DNA from: JAILEN01 sp036723975
GTDB taxonomy: Bacteria; Bacillota; Clostridia; Lachnospirales; Lachnospiraceae
DNA length: 51,513 nt
Assembly: GCA_036723975.1 (NCBI GenBank)
Contig: DAIMGJ010000016.1
Location: 1-51,513, forward strand
Direction: 5' to 3'
The notes under the pieces were generated by a model. It was not told the DNA's origin and searched no databases. It saw only the letters and a list, made by a program, of their open reading frames with translations. This document shows positions 6,880 through 14,644 of this stretch, piece by piece; positions within the stretch are counted from its first letter, which is position 1, and every line of letters starts with the position of its first letter. A program made the translations under genes and the position numbers.

Positions 6880-8148
6880 TTATTTCGTATTCTTGTTTAT
6901 AAAATTACTTTTATATTTTGAGTATACAATCTTTTGGCTGGAGTAGAGTCCGTAGTAGCCTGACACCATGTAACTTAAAGCGATAGCCAAAAGATAGTAA
7001 GGTGCTCCATCCATGCCAAAGAGTTCAATACAAATCAAAAATGCGGAAATCGGTGAGTTTGTAACTCCGCAGAATACCGCGCCCATTCCGATGGCGGCGC
7101 AAAGGGAAGGGGAAAAGCCGATGAGTGCTCCAAAGGCACTTCCAAAGGAAGCTCCGATAAAAAAGGAAGGAACGATTTCACCGCCTTTGTAGCCGGCACT
7201 GATACAGATTGCAGTAAAGACAATCTTAATCAAAAAAGCGAAGTGATGTGCATTTCCTTCAATGCAGTCCTGAATCAAATCCACTCCGGCGCCGTTGTAG
7301 GTTTGTTTGTTCATGCCGATAAGAAGCGTTAATCCAAGGATAAGTGCCCCCCCGATAAACGCCCGAAGATAAGGGTTTTTAAACCATTTTTTTCCATAGT
7401 GTTCCGTGGCTCTTAAGCTGATACAGAAAAGAATACTTACAAGTCCGCAGAGGATGGCAAGTATCGCAGCTTCCACTCCGTTTATCACACCAAATGCAGG
7501 GATGCTGGTAAGCTCAAATCCTGCAGAGGGTGCGCCAAGAAAGATACCGACGCCGCGTGCCACAAAGGATGCAATCACACAGGGAACCAAAGCGGCATAG
7601 TGCATAATTCCAACAGAAACCACTTCCATAGGGAAAATAGCAGCTGCAAGAGGTGTTCCGAACAAGGAAGAAAATACGGCGCTCATACCAACCATAATCA
7701 TGGTTTTCTTATCGGTCTCGTTAAACCGAAACAGTTTTCCAATACTGTTACCGATGCTTCCTCCAAGTTGTAAGGCAGCTCCTTCACGTCCCACGGAGGC
7801 TCCCACAAAGTGAGAAAAAATCGTGGAAATAAAAATCAAAAATCCCATTCGCTTTGGAATGTCATCATCCGACTGAATGGCGGAAAGAACCAGATTGGTT
7901 CCGCCGTCATTGTCGTATCGGCAAATGTGATATAAAAAGCGAATAATCACCGCTCCCACGGGCAGCAAAAACAAGACATAAGGGTAACGCATACGAAAGG
8001 CGGTAACGTCCTTGATGCCATGATAGAAAACTGCGCCGATGGCTCCCAAAATCAGTCCCACTACCAAAGAAAAGACAATCCATTTTAAAGTGGTAATAGA
8101 GCGCTCTTTATTGTGTTGTAATTTGTGCTTTAAAAGTTCTTTATCCAT
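6880..8148 (-). CDS. ClC-family chloride (or fluoride) channel/antiporter
   Basis: A 422-residue polytopic membrane protein with the ClC layout of about ten or more hydrophobic segments. The gating-glutamate motif is GREGAALQLGGSIG, and the later pore region is GYKGGEIVPSFFIGASFG. The Glu of GREG is kept, which fits an anion/proton exchanger rather than a passive channel. The first selectivity loop (DNDGGTNLVL) does not read GSGIP, so another anion such as fluoride is possible. No fluoride riboswitch was seen upstream. The frame extends further, but the start at 8148 (MDKELLKH) follows AAGGAT. It converges with the kinase gene with no gap. Confidence 0.9.
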   Translation of the reverse strand: MDKELLKHKLQHNKERSITTLKWIVFSLVVGLILGAIGAVFYHGIKDVTAFRMRYPYVLFLLPVGAVIIRFLYHICRYDNDGGTNLVLSAIQSDDDIPKRMGFLIFISTIFSHFVGASVGREGAALQLGGSIGNSIGKLFRFNETDKKTMIMVGMSAVFSSLFGTPLAAAIFPMEVVSVGIMHYAALVPCVIASFVARGVGIFLGAPSAGFELTSIPAFGVINGVEAAILAILCGLVSILFCISLRATEHYGKKWFKNPYLRAFIGGALILGLTLLIGMNKQTYNGAGVDLIQDCIEGNAHHFAFLIKIVFTAICISAGYKGGEIVPSFFIGASFGSAFGALIGFSPSLCAAIGMGAVFCGVTNSPISAFLICIELFGMDGAPYYLLAIALSYMVSGYYGLYSSQKIVYSKYKSNFINKNTK

Positions 8149-8202
8149 AACAAAAATCCTTGAACAAACTTTATCATTTTGTGCGCATAAAAACAAGAAA
8201 TC

Positions 8203-8231
8203 TTTAACATGCAAGGAAAATGTGGTATATT
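8203..8231 (+). promoter_or_regulatory. Promoter of the GGDEF-punA operon
   Basis: TTTAAC (8203-8208), a 17-bp spacer and TATATT (8226-8231) preceded by TGG, giving an extended -10. It lies between the divergent ClC gene and the GGDEF gene. Confidence 0.55.
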
Positions 8232-8278
8232 ATTCTAGCGAGTTTAGTGCTTGCTAAAAAAGACGAACGAGGGAAATA

Positions 8279-9796
8279 ATGGGGAATTTTTTTGAACAAT
8301 TTAGCGTTAATAATATTTCTGTTAAAGATTTTAACAAAGCGACCAAACAGTATATAAAAGATAACGAAGACTTTGTTGCACTTTCCAATCGTATGCTTTT
8401 AATTCGTGTATCTTTTATCATAGAGTGTATGATGGCAATCTATTATGTTCTGTCTTTAACCGTGTTTGCATCATGGAATGTATCTCAGTTTTACGCTGCC
8501 AATCTAATTGCCAACGGTGTTTTTCTGGTATTTTTTGTAATGCGCTACTGGAAGCGTGAGGCACCTATGAAAGAAACGATTTGGGTGTGTCAGTTCTATC
8601 AGTTTTACATCATGATGTTTTTGGCAATCATCAGTATTTTACCTTTTGATATGGACAGCCCGGCTGTTTATTTTGCACCGCTGGGAATTGTGTTTGCAGT
8701 CTTGTTTATCATTCCCTGGAGATATTTAATGGGACTGATTTTCACGGAATGCGGCATTATGATTGGTCTTAGTTACTATTTCAAGTCTCCGGATATTTTT
8801 TCCATCAATCTGTTTTCAACCATTGTAGCGTGTTTTGTATTTTTATATATTGCCCGAAGCTTGTATGAGTTTCGTATTTCCGAAAGTATTGCCCGCGGCA
8901 AATTAAAGGATATGGCCGGTATCGATAAGTTGACGGGGCTTTACAACAAAGGCCAGATGGAGACCCTTTGCCTGGAGTTTTTCGAGAATCCTACTCCAAA
9001 TGCCACTATCCTGATTTTGGATGTGGACAATTTCAAAACCATCAACGATACCTTTGGACATCAGCAGGGGGATTTGGTGTTAAAGTCCTTTGGAAGGATT
9101 CTTAAGGAAAATACTTCGGAACATGATTTTGTGGGACGAATCGGCGGCGATGAGTTTATGATTCTTTTGACGCAGGTTGCCTCACGAGACCAGGTAGAGC
9201 AGTTGGCAGACCGGATTATCGAAGGGGTGCATCGGATTATGGCGACGGAGTTAAAGTACCATTTCTCTTGCTCTATCGGTATTGCCATGCTGGATCCGGA
9301 GTGGGGACTTACCTATGACAGACTTTTCTCCAATGCGGATCGCGCATTATATCAAACGAAAAAAAGCGGCAAGGACAACAAGACTTTCTTTACAAAGCAG
9401 TTGTTGGAAGATGATAAATTTAAATCTGTTTTGATTGTGGATCCTATGCGGGTTTCAAGATCCCTTTTGGTATCCTGCTTAGAAGGTCGCTTCCGTGTGT
9501 ACGAGGTAAACAACGGTCAAGAAGCAATCGAGTTAATCGATGGCAGAAAGACAAAGGTGGATACCATTATTTTGAATGTGGAAATGTATGATCACGATAT
9601 GCAGGAACTTTTGAATCAGATGAAGAAGCATGATGTGGAGAGAAAGAAAGTATGTTTCCTGGTAAAGAACAAGAATCAAGAAGTAAACTTGGATATCAAG
9701 GGATTAAACGTGGAGTATATCTTCAAACCTTTTGATCCTTCGGAAGTATTGAAACGAGTGGAAAAAGAAGTGTTGGGAGAACGGTTTGGTTTTTAG
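8279..9796 (+). CDS. Membrane diguanylate cyclase with C-terminal degenerate receiver domain
   Basis: A 505-residue protein. Residues about 40-195 hold five or six hydrophobic segments (a membrane sensor). A GGDEF domain follows with an intact GGDEF at 289-293, so cyclic-di-GMP synthesis is expected. The inhibitory-site position upstream reads SEHD rather than RxxD, so product inhibition is probably absent. Residues about 384-500 have the receiver fold (FKSVLIVD, then LNVEM, then FKPF). The phospho-acceptor Asp is Asn433 and one Asp of the acidic pair is replaced, so it probably is not phosphorylated. Start at 8279 follows GAGGGAAATA. It heads an operon with punA, 15 bp downstream. Confidence 0.92.
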   Translation: MGNFFEQFSVNNISVKDFNKATKQYIKDNEDFVALSNRMLLIRVSFIIECMMAIYYVLSLTVFASWNVSQFYAANLIANGVFLVFFVMRYWKREAPMKETIWVCQFYQFYIMMFLAIISILPFDMDSPAVYFAPLGIVFAVLFIIPWRYLMGLIFTECGIMIGLSYYFKSPDIFSINLFSTIVACFVFLYIARSLYEFRISESIARGKLKDMAGIDKLTGLYNKGQMETLCLEFFENPTPNATILILDVDNFKTINDTFGHQQGDLVLKSFGRILKENTSEHDFVGRIGGDEFMILLTQVASRDQVEQLADRIIEGVHRIMATELKYHFSCSIGIAMLDPEWGLTYDRLFSNADRALYQTKKSGKDNKTFFTKQLLEDDKFKSVLIVDPMRVSRSLLVSCLEGRFRVYEVNNGQEAIELIDGRKTKVDTIILNVEMYDHDMQELLNQMKKHDVERKKVCFLVKNKNQEVNLDIKGLNVEYIFKPFDPSEVLKRVEKEVLGERFGF

Positions 9797-9811
9797 AAAG
9801 GTCGTGGGAGT

Positions 9812-10633
9812 ATGAATGAAGTTTATGCAAAGTTGGTAAAATGTTTGGAATGTGTTCGTGCCAAGACGGACTTTGAACCGGAAGTGGCTTTGGTACTTGG
9901 CTCCGGCTTAGGTGATTATGCGGACACCATGAAAGTAGAATGCACCGTTGATTACAAAGATATTGAGGGATTTCCGGTATCTACCGCTCCGGGTCATGTG
10001 GGACGATTTGTTTTCGGCTATGTAGGAGACAAAAAGGTGGTCTGCATGCAGGGTCGCGTACACTATTACGAAGGATACGAGATGGAAGATGTGGTACTTC
10101 CGATTCGTTTGATGAAGATGATGGGCGCAAAGATTTTATTCTTAACCAATGCTTCCGGTGGTATCAAAACCGGATTTAAAGCAGGAGATCTGATGCTCAT
10201 TACCGATCAGCTTTCCTTTATGGTTCCTTCGCCCCTTCGCGGAGAAAACATCAAGGAATTTGGTGTTCGCTTCCCGGATATGAGCCATATCTATGATTTG
10301 GATTTACAGGAAATTGTTAAGAAGGTTGCTTGTGAACAAAACATTCCTCTTCAGCAGGGTGTTTACATCCAGACCAAGGGTCCAAACTATGAATCACCTG
10401 CAGAAGTGAATGCTTGCCGTATGATGGGGGCAGATGCCGTTGGTATGTCTACCTGCTGCGAAGCATTGGCAGCAAATCATATGGGTATGAAGATTGTTGG
10501 CGTTTCCTGTATTTCAAACTTGGCAGCGGGTATTTCTCCGCGCCCTCTTTCGGAAGAAGAAGTGATTGAAGCAGGAAAGGCTGTTTCCAAAAAGTTTACT
10601 GTGCTTGTAACAGAATCTATTCAGAGATTTTAA
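9812..10633 (+). CDS. punA: Purine nucleoside phosphorylase (trimeric PNP/MTAP family)
   Basis: A 273-residue enzyme that splits purine nucleosides with phosphate in purine salvage. The phosphate loop is ALVLGSGLGDYA near residue 30, RVHYYEGYEMEDVV lies near residue 90, and the base-binding region is NASGGI followed by GADAVGMSTCCEA. Length and motifs fit class I trimeric PNPs; a guanosine/inosine substrate is likely, but 5'-methylthioadenosine is not excluded. The start at 9812 follows GTGGGAG. It lies between the GGDEF gene and an MTA/SAH deaminase-type gene. Confidence 0.95.
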   Translation: MNEVYAKLVKCLECVRAKTDFEPEVALVLGSGLGDYADTMKVECTVDYKDIEGFPVSTAPGHVGRFVFGYVGDKKVVCMQGRVHYYEGYEMEDVVLPIRLMKMMGAKILFLTNASGGIKTGFKAGDLMLITDQLSFMVPSPLRGENIKEFGVRFPDMSHIYDLDLQEIVKKVACEQNIPLQQGVYIQTKGPNYESPAEVNACRMMGADAVGMSTCCEALAANHMGMKIVGVSCISNLAAGISPRPLSEEEVIEAGKAVSKKFTVLVTESIQRF

Positions 10634-10635
10634 AA

Positions 10636-10666
10636 AGGAGATAGGGGGACGGTTCTTTTGTCTCCT
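10636..10666 (+). repeat. GGGGACGGTTC-type palindromic repeat, copy 2
   Basis: AGGAGA (10636-10641) pairs with TCTCCT (10661-10666), and the inner GGGGACGGTTC core can pair alternatively with GTCTCC. It occupies the punA-amidohydrolase gap. Because there is no T-run, it is more likely an RNA processing or stability element than a terminator. Confidence 0.75.
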
Positions 10667-10684
10667 AAAAAAGAAGGGGTATAC

Positions 10685-11977
10685 ATGAATACAAAGTTTA
10701 CGAATGCAAGGATTTTAAGAACTGATGTGAATAATCATAAGTTTTCCATTGAATCAGGAGAACTTTGGGTAAAGGGAAATGAGATTGTCTATATCGGTGA
10801 CGGAAAAGAAGGCACCGCTGCATTGGCAGATGAAACCTGGGATCGCGTCATTGATTGTGAGAAAAATCTTTTGATGCCGGGATTTAAAAATGCCCATACC
10901 CATACGGCGATGACGTTTTTGCGAAGCTATGCGGATGATTTGCCGTTGCAGGATTGGTTGTATCATCAGATTTTTCCGAATGAAGCAAAGCTTGTAGAAG
11001 ATGATGTGTATTGGCTTAATATTCTCGGTATAATGGAGTATTTAACCAGCGGTATCACATCAAACTTTGATATGTATTTCTTCCCACCGAAGAATGCACA
11101 GGCATCTGTAGATACCGGCTTTCGTACGGTACAGACTTCCGGCTTAAATAACTTTGGCGGAACCTGTGAACAGGTGGAAGAAAACTATCATATCGTAAAT
11201 GAAATGAGTGAACTTACCAGCTTTATCATCGGTTTCCATGCGGAATATACGACTTCTATGGAACTGATGGAAGGCGTGGCAAAGCTTTGTGATAAGTTAA
11301 AGAGTCCTATGTTTATGCATAACTCCGAGACAGAGCTTGAAGTAAAAGAGTGCATTGAGCGTTGGGGTAAGACACCGACACAGCTTACAGACTCTCTGGA
11401 CATGTATAAGTACGGCGGTGGCGGCTATCACTGTGTATGGATGGACGACAAGGATTTTGAAATCTTTAAAAATAAAGGCTTGTATGCGGTAACGAATCCG
11501 GGCTCCAATACGAAGCTTGCCAGCGGAATCGCACCGATTACCCGCTATTTAAAAGAGGGTATCCATCTTGCACTTGGTACTGACGGACCGGCTTCCAACA
11601 ACTGTTTGGATATGTTTCGAGAAATGTTTTTAATGACGGGCCTTGCCAAGCTTCGTGAAATGGATGCGGCAACGGTCCCTGCAGAGGAAGTACTTTATGC
11701 GGCTACCTGCGGTGGTGCACATGCCATGAGTCTTCCGGAATGCGACAGCTTAGAGGTAGGCAAAAAGGCAGATATCATTTTGATTGATTTGATGCAACCA
11801 AACATGCAGCCGGAAAACAATATTGTAAAGAACATTGTTTACTCCGGAAGCAAGCAAAACATTAAGCTTACCATGGTAAACGGAAAAGTATTGTACGAGA
11901 ATAACCGTTTTGATATCGGATTTGATCCGAAGGAAATCTATATGAAAGCAAATGCCATTATCGGTCGTATGAAATAA
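10685..11977 (+). CDS. mtaD: Amidohydrolase, probable 5-methylthioadenosine/S-adenosylhomocysteine deaminase
   Basis: A 430-residue metal-dependent amidohydrolase of the TrzN/MtaD/SsnA group. Metal ligands are seen as His71 and His73 in NAHTHT, then the His of FHAEYT, the His of MHNSE and the Asp of GTDGPASNN. Family members deaminate MTA, SAH or related adenosine compounds to inosine forms, which would feed the purine phosphorylase encoded just upstream. Other deaminase substrates are possible. The frame starts at a TTG at 10658 inside the repeat. The ATG at 10685 after GAAGGGGTATAC is a better start. Confidence 0.87.
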   Translation: MNTKFTNARILRTDVNNHKFSIESGELWVKGNEIVYIGDGKEGTAALADETWDRVIDCEKNLLMPGFKNAHTHTAMTFLRSYADDLPLQDWLYHQIFPNEAKLVEDDVYWLNILGIMEYLTSGITSNFDMYFFPPKNAQASVDTGFRTVQTSGLNNFGGTCEQVEENYHIVNEMSELTSFIIGFHAEYTTSMELMEGVAKLCDKLKSPMFMHNSETELEVKECIERWGKTPTQLTDSLDMYKYGGGGYHCVWMDDKDFEIFKNKGLYAVTNPGSNTKLASGIAPITRYLKEGIHLALGTDGPASNNCLDMFREMFLMTGLAKLREMDAATVPAEEVLYAATCGGAHAMSLPECDSLEVGKKADIILIDLMQPNMQPENNIVKNIVYSGSKQNIKLTMVNGKVLYENNRFDIGFDPKEIYMKANAIIGRMK

Positions 11978-12004
11978 GTTTTTTCGATTTTTGGGGAGTT
12001 TAAT

Positions 12005-12448
12005 ATGACGGAAGAAAAGCTGTATGAGTTGGCGCTTGAAATTGCAACAAAAGCCCATGCCGGTCAGGTGGACAAAAGCGGCGTGGACTATATCAAGCAT
12101 CCTGTGGTAGTGGCTTCTTTTTGTAAGAATTCAAGAGCCAAGGTGGCGGCACTGCTACATGATGTGATTGAGGATACCTCTGTTACTGCAGAGGATTTGC
12201 GCAGGCAGGGAATCGAAGATGATATTGTGGATGCGGTGGTTTTACTTACCAAGCCGGATGCGTTTGATAAAGAACGGGATTTGGATGCTTACTTATCAGC
12301 GATAAAGAAAAATCCCATTGCCCGAGAAGTAAAACTCTGTGATTTGCTCCACAACATGGATCCGAAGCGCACCATGCCCGACATGCAGTGGAAAGCCAGA
12401 AAAAATGCAGAGTACTACGATCAATTTATGTATTTGTATTTAGAATAA
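12005..12448 (+). CDS. Small HD-domain hydrolase, RelA/SpoT hydrolase-like
   Basis: A 147-residue single-domain protein with the RelA/SpoT hydrolase arrangement: AxKAHxGQVDKSGxxYIKHP at the start, His32, the HD pair His52-Asp53 in ALLHDVIEDT, and Asp113 in KLCDLLHN. It lacks synthetase and TGS domains. It may be a small alarmone hydrolase (Mesh1/SAH type, which removes ppGpp) or a nucleotide pyrophosphohydrolase; its place in a purine salvage operon suits either. Start at 12005 follows TTGGGGAGT. It lies 27 bp after the amidohydrolase and 25 bp before apbE. Confidence 0.85.
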   Translation: MTEEKLYELALEIATKAHAGQVDKSGVDYIKHPVVVASFCKNSRAKVAALLHDVIEDTSVTAEDLRRQGIEDDIVDAVVLLTKPDAFDKERDLDAYLSAIKKNPIAREVKLCDLLHNMDPKRTMPDMQWKARKNAEYYDQFMYLYLE

Positions 12449-12473
12449 TCTCAAATATTTTTCATGAGGAACG

Positions 12474-13511
12474 ATGAAAAGATTACTTTCGATAGTATTA
12501 TGTATATTTCTTTGCATGCCGCTTTGCGGGTGTGAAAAAATCGGGAATACAAAAGAATATTCTACAGAGTTTTTTGCCATGGACACCTATATGTCCATGA
12601 CCGCTTACGGCAAAAACGCAAAGGAAGCAGTGGAGACAGCCAAAGCAGAAATCCTTCGTCTGGAGCAGCTGCTCTCCACAAATATTGCAACTTCGGAAGT
12701 TGCACAGGTAAATGCCAACAGCGGAGGCGTGGTATCGGAGGATACCGCTTCTTTAATCGAACGTTCCCTTTTTTATTATGAACAGACCGATGGAGCCTAT
12801 GATATAACCATATATCCTTTGGTGTACGAATGGGGCTTTACCACAAAAGACTTTCAGGTTTTATCCGAAAGCCGTGTGGAAGAACTTCTTCCTTTGGTGG
12901 GAAGTGATAAACTGCATCTGGAAGGTGAAAAAAAGAATAAGGTTGTCTTTGATCAAGAAGGCATGATGATTGACCTTGGGACGATTGCAAAAGGCTATGC
13001 ATCCCAAAGAGCCTCTGAGATTTTTAAAGAATACGGTGTGGAAAGCGGACTGATAAATCTTGGTGGAAATGTGCAGCTCGTTGGTGCAAAGCCGGATGGC
13101 GACGATTGGAGAGTTGCGATTCAAAAACCGGACAAGGATGCTCCGGATACTGACTATATCGGTACCCTTGATGCATCGGATTGTGCGATTACAACAGCCG
13201 GAGGCTACGAACGATATTTTGAGGAAGACGGTGTGATTTATCGACACATCTTTGACCCGGCCACCGGATGTCCTACAGAGAGTTCTCTAAAGTCCGTATC
13301 TGTGATTGCAAAAAACGGAGTGGATGCGGATGGATATGACACCGCACTTTTTGTCATGGGTTTGCAAAATGCGGTTTCCTTTTGGAGACTTCATCAGGAG
13401 GAATTTGATGTGATTATCGTTGGAAGCGACGATACGATTTACGTTTCGGAGAAAATTTCCGATAAGTTTAGCGTAAATGGAGCAAATTACAGGGTTGAAG
13501 TGTTGTACTAA
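12474..13511 (+). CDS. apbE: FAD:protein FMN transferase (ApbE lipoprotein)
   Basis: A 345-residue ApbE, which attaches FMN covalently to target flavoproteins such as Rnf or Nqr subunits outside the membrane. The signal peptide ends in a lipobox with Cys20 (MPLCGC), so it is a membrane-anchored lipoprotein. Features include FFAMDTYMSM near the N-terminus, DLGTIAKGYASQ in the middle and TAGGYERYF followed by HIFDPATGCP, the last forming the metal/FAD site. The length is typical. It closes the operon that begins at 8279. No Rnf genes are in the window. Confidence 0.95.
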   Translation: MKRLLSIVLCIFLCMPLCGCEKIGNTKEYSTEFFAMDTYMSMTAYGKNAKEAVETAKAEILRLEQLLSTNIATSEVAQVNANSGGVVSEDTASLIERSLFYYEQTDGAYDITIYPLVYEWGFTTKDFQVLSESRVEELLPLVGSDKLHLEGEKKNKVVFDQEGMMIDLGTIAKGYASQRASEIFKEYGVESGLINLGGNVQLVGAKPDGDDWRVAIQKPDKDAPDTDYIGTLDASDCAITTAGGYERYFEEDGVIYRHIFDPATGCPTESSLKSVSVIAKNGVDADGYDTALFVMGLQNAVSFWRLHQEEFDVIIVGSDDTIYVSEKISDKFSVNGANYRVEVLY

Positions 13512-13573
13512 AACCTTATTTTGTTTATGACCATCTTTTCTTTAAAGCCGGTGAATTATCTGCTTATTGTATA

Positions 13574-13602
13574 TTGATTTTCCCGTTTGATTGGAGTATT
13601 CT
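13574..13602 (+). promoter_or_regulatory. Promoter of apt
   Basis: TTGATT (13574-13579), a 17-bp spacer and TATTCT (13597-13602). Transcription would start near 13609, at the base of a hairpin. Confidence 0.6.
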
Positions 13603-13608
13603 GTTAGA

Positions 13609-13636
13609 CGGATTTGGGGGTCAAAGTTCAAATCCG
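13609..13636 (+). other. 5'-end hairpin of the apt leader
   Basis: A perfect 8-bp stem (CGGATTTG with CAAATCCG) around a 12-nt loop starts almost at the predicted transcript start, 33 bases before the apt start codon. There is no T-run, so it may protect the mRNA 5' end. It does not match a riboswitch I know. Confidence 0.55.
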
Positions 13637-13668
13637 CAGTTATTGATGAAATAGTTAGGAGATTTCAT

Positions 13669-14193
13669 ATGAAGAAAGTAGAAGATTATATTCGTACCAT
13701 TCCGAACTTTCCGGAAGAAGGTATTATGTTCCGTGATATTACCACAGTACTTGGCGATGCAGACGGATTTAAACTTGCCATTGATGAGATGACAAAGTTG
13801 TTGGATGGTGTAGACTTCGATGTAATCGCAGGAACCGAGTCCCGCGGATTTATTTTCGGAACACCCCTTGCATATAACTTACATAAGCCTTTCGTTTTGA
13901 TCAGAAAGAAAGGTAAGCTCCCGTACAAGACAGTATCTCAGGAATATGATTTGGAGTATGGCACAGCTGAGATTGAAATGCATATTGATTCCGTAAAGGA
14001 AGGCCAGAAGGTTGTATTGGTTGACGATTTGATTGCAACCGGCGGAACCATGGAAGCAGCAGCACAGCTTGTAGAAAAGCTTGGCGGCGAAGTGGTAAAG
14101 ATGCTTTTCTTGTTAGAACTTGAAGGCCTTGAAGGTCGCAAACGCCTCGAGAAGTACGACGTCGGCAGCGTAGTAAAATACCCTGGAAAATAA
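13669..14193 (+). CDS. apt: Adenine phosphoribosyltransferase
   Basis: A 174-residue Apt, which makes AMP from adenine and PRPP in purine salvage. It shows the N-terminal DYIRTIPNFPEEGIMFRDIT, TESRGFIFG, the adenine-side RKKGKLPY and the PRPP-binding VVLVDDLIATGGT. Its length is normal. The frame is open further upstream through the leader, but ATG at 13669 with TTAGGAGATTTCAT before it gives the family N-terminus. It has its own promoter and a strong terminator at 14205. Confidence 0.97.
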   Translation: MKKVEDYIRTIPNFPEEGIMFRDITTVLGDADGFKLAIDEMTKLLDGVDFDVIAGTESRGFIFGTPLAYNLHKPFVLIRKKGKLPYKTVSQEYDLEYGTAEIEMHIDSVKEGQKVVLVDDLIATGGTMEAAAQLVEKLGGEVVKMLFLLELEGLEGRKRLEKYDVGSVVKYPGK

Positions 14194-14204
14194 GATATGA
14201 ATCC

Positions 14205-14237
14205 AAAGGTGATGGAAAAAATTCCATCACCTTTTTT
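14205..14237 (+). terminator. Intrinsic terminator of apt
   Basis: A 13-bp perfect stem (AAAGGTGATGGAA with TTCCATCACCTTT) followed by T's. Confidence 0.95.
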
Positions 14238-14251
14238 GTTTAGTTTATATT

Positions 14252-14319
14252 AAGAACGCAGAATATTTTTCGTAAGAGGCGCTTCTTTGGCGCCCGTCGA
14301 AAAAGTATTCTTCGTTCTT
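14252..14319. repeat. Long hairpin repeat, copy A, with conserved GGCGCTTCTTTGGCGCC core
   Basis: A nested hairpin of about 68 nt: AAGAACG/CGTTCTT outermost, then AGAATA/TATTCT, TTTTCG/CGAAAA and the inner GGCGC/GCGCC closing the loop TTCTTTG. The core recurs, inverted, at 33857-33926 with different outer stem sequence. It sits between the apt terminator and the XRE module promoter. Confidence 0.85.
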
Positions 14320-14341
14320 TTAATTATTATAAAAAAATTAC

Positions 14342-14370
14342 TTGCATCGAGTTATCATATATGATAACAT
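14342..14370 (+). promoter_or_regulatory. Promoter with 18-bp perfect palindromic operator for the XRE module
   Basis: TTGCAT (14342-14347), a 17-bp spacer and TAACAT (14365-14370). The spacer and first bases of the -10 are covered by a perfect 18-bp palindrome, GTTATCATATATGATAAC (14351-14368). A bound repressor would block RNA polymerase, as expected for autoregulation by the XRE protein encoded next. Confidence 0.75.
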
Positions 14371-14393
14371 TGAGACAGTTGAGGTGTGTGAAT

Positions 14394-14639
14394 ATGAACA
14401 AGCGATATGCAGACGGGCAAGCTCCCGCGGCCGCATTGAGCGCCAGAGAAGAAGTGGCGGCTCAGGTGTTTCGCGCAAGGAAGGAAGCTCATTTGACCCA
14501 GCAGAATCTTGCGGATCTGACCGGGACAAAAAAGTCGAATATCTCTCGTATGGAAAGCGGTCGGTACAATCCTAGTTTGGATTTTCTTGTGAAAGTCGCT
14601 TCATCAATGGGGAAGGAACTTAGCGTCAAGCTACAGTAG
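14394..14639 (+). CDS. XRE-family helix-turn-helix regulator (HipB/HigA-like)
   Basis: An 81-residue DNA-binding protein. After a short basic N-terminus, an HTH domain fills residues about 20-78: VFRARKEAHLTQQNLADLTG, then the recognition helix KSNISRMESGRYNPS and LVKVASSMGKELSV. It resembles antitoxins of the HigA/HipB type. The frame can start at 14361 inside the operator palindrome, but the ATG at 14394 after GAGGTGTGTGA is better. The gene downstream begins 5 bp after its stop, so the two form one operon, probably repressed by this protein through the palindrome at 14351-14368. Confidence 0.88.
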   Translation: MNKRYADGQAPAAALSAREEVAAQVFRARKEAHLTQQNLADLTGTKKSNISRMESGRYNPSLDFLVKVASSMGKELSVKLQ

Positions 14640-14644
14640 GGAGT

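Noticed and set aside
7406..7600. Plus-strand ORFs within the ClC gene and other antisense ORFs over known genes (for example 22379-22936 minus, 34344-35015 minus).
   Set aside because: They lie wholly over well-supported genes, have no ribosome sites and show no domain pattern.
8149..8214. N-terminal extension of the ClC protein to 8214.
   Set aside because: The extension is Cys-rich and unlike ClC N-termini; the ATG at 8148 has AAGGAT upstream.
13616..13640. tRNA-like T-arm (GTTCAAATCC) before apt.
   Set aside because: No acceptor, D or anticodon arms fit around it; the bases are better explained by the 8-bp leader hairpin.
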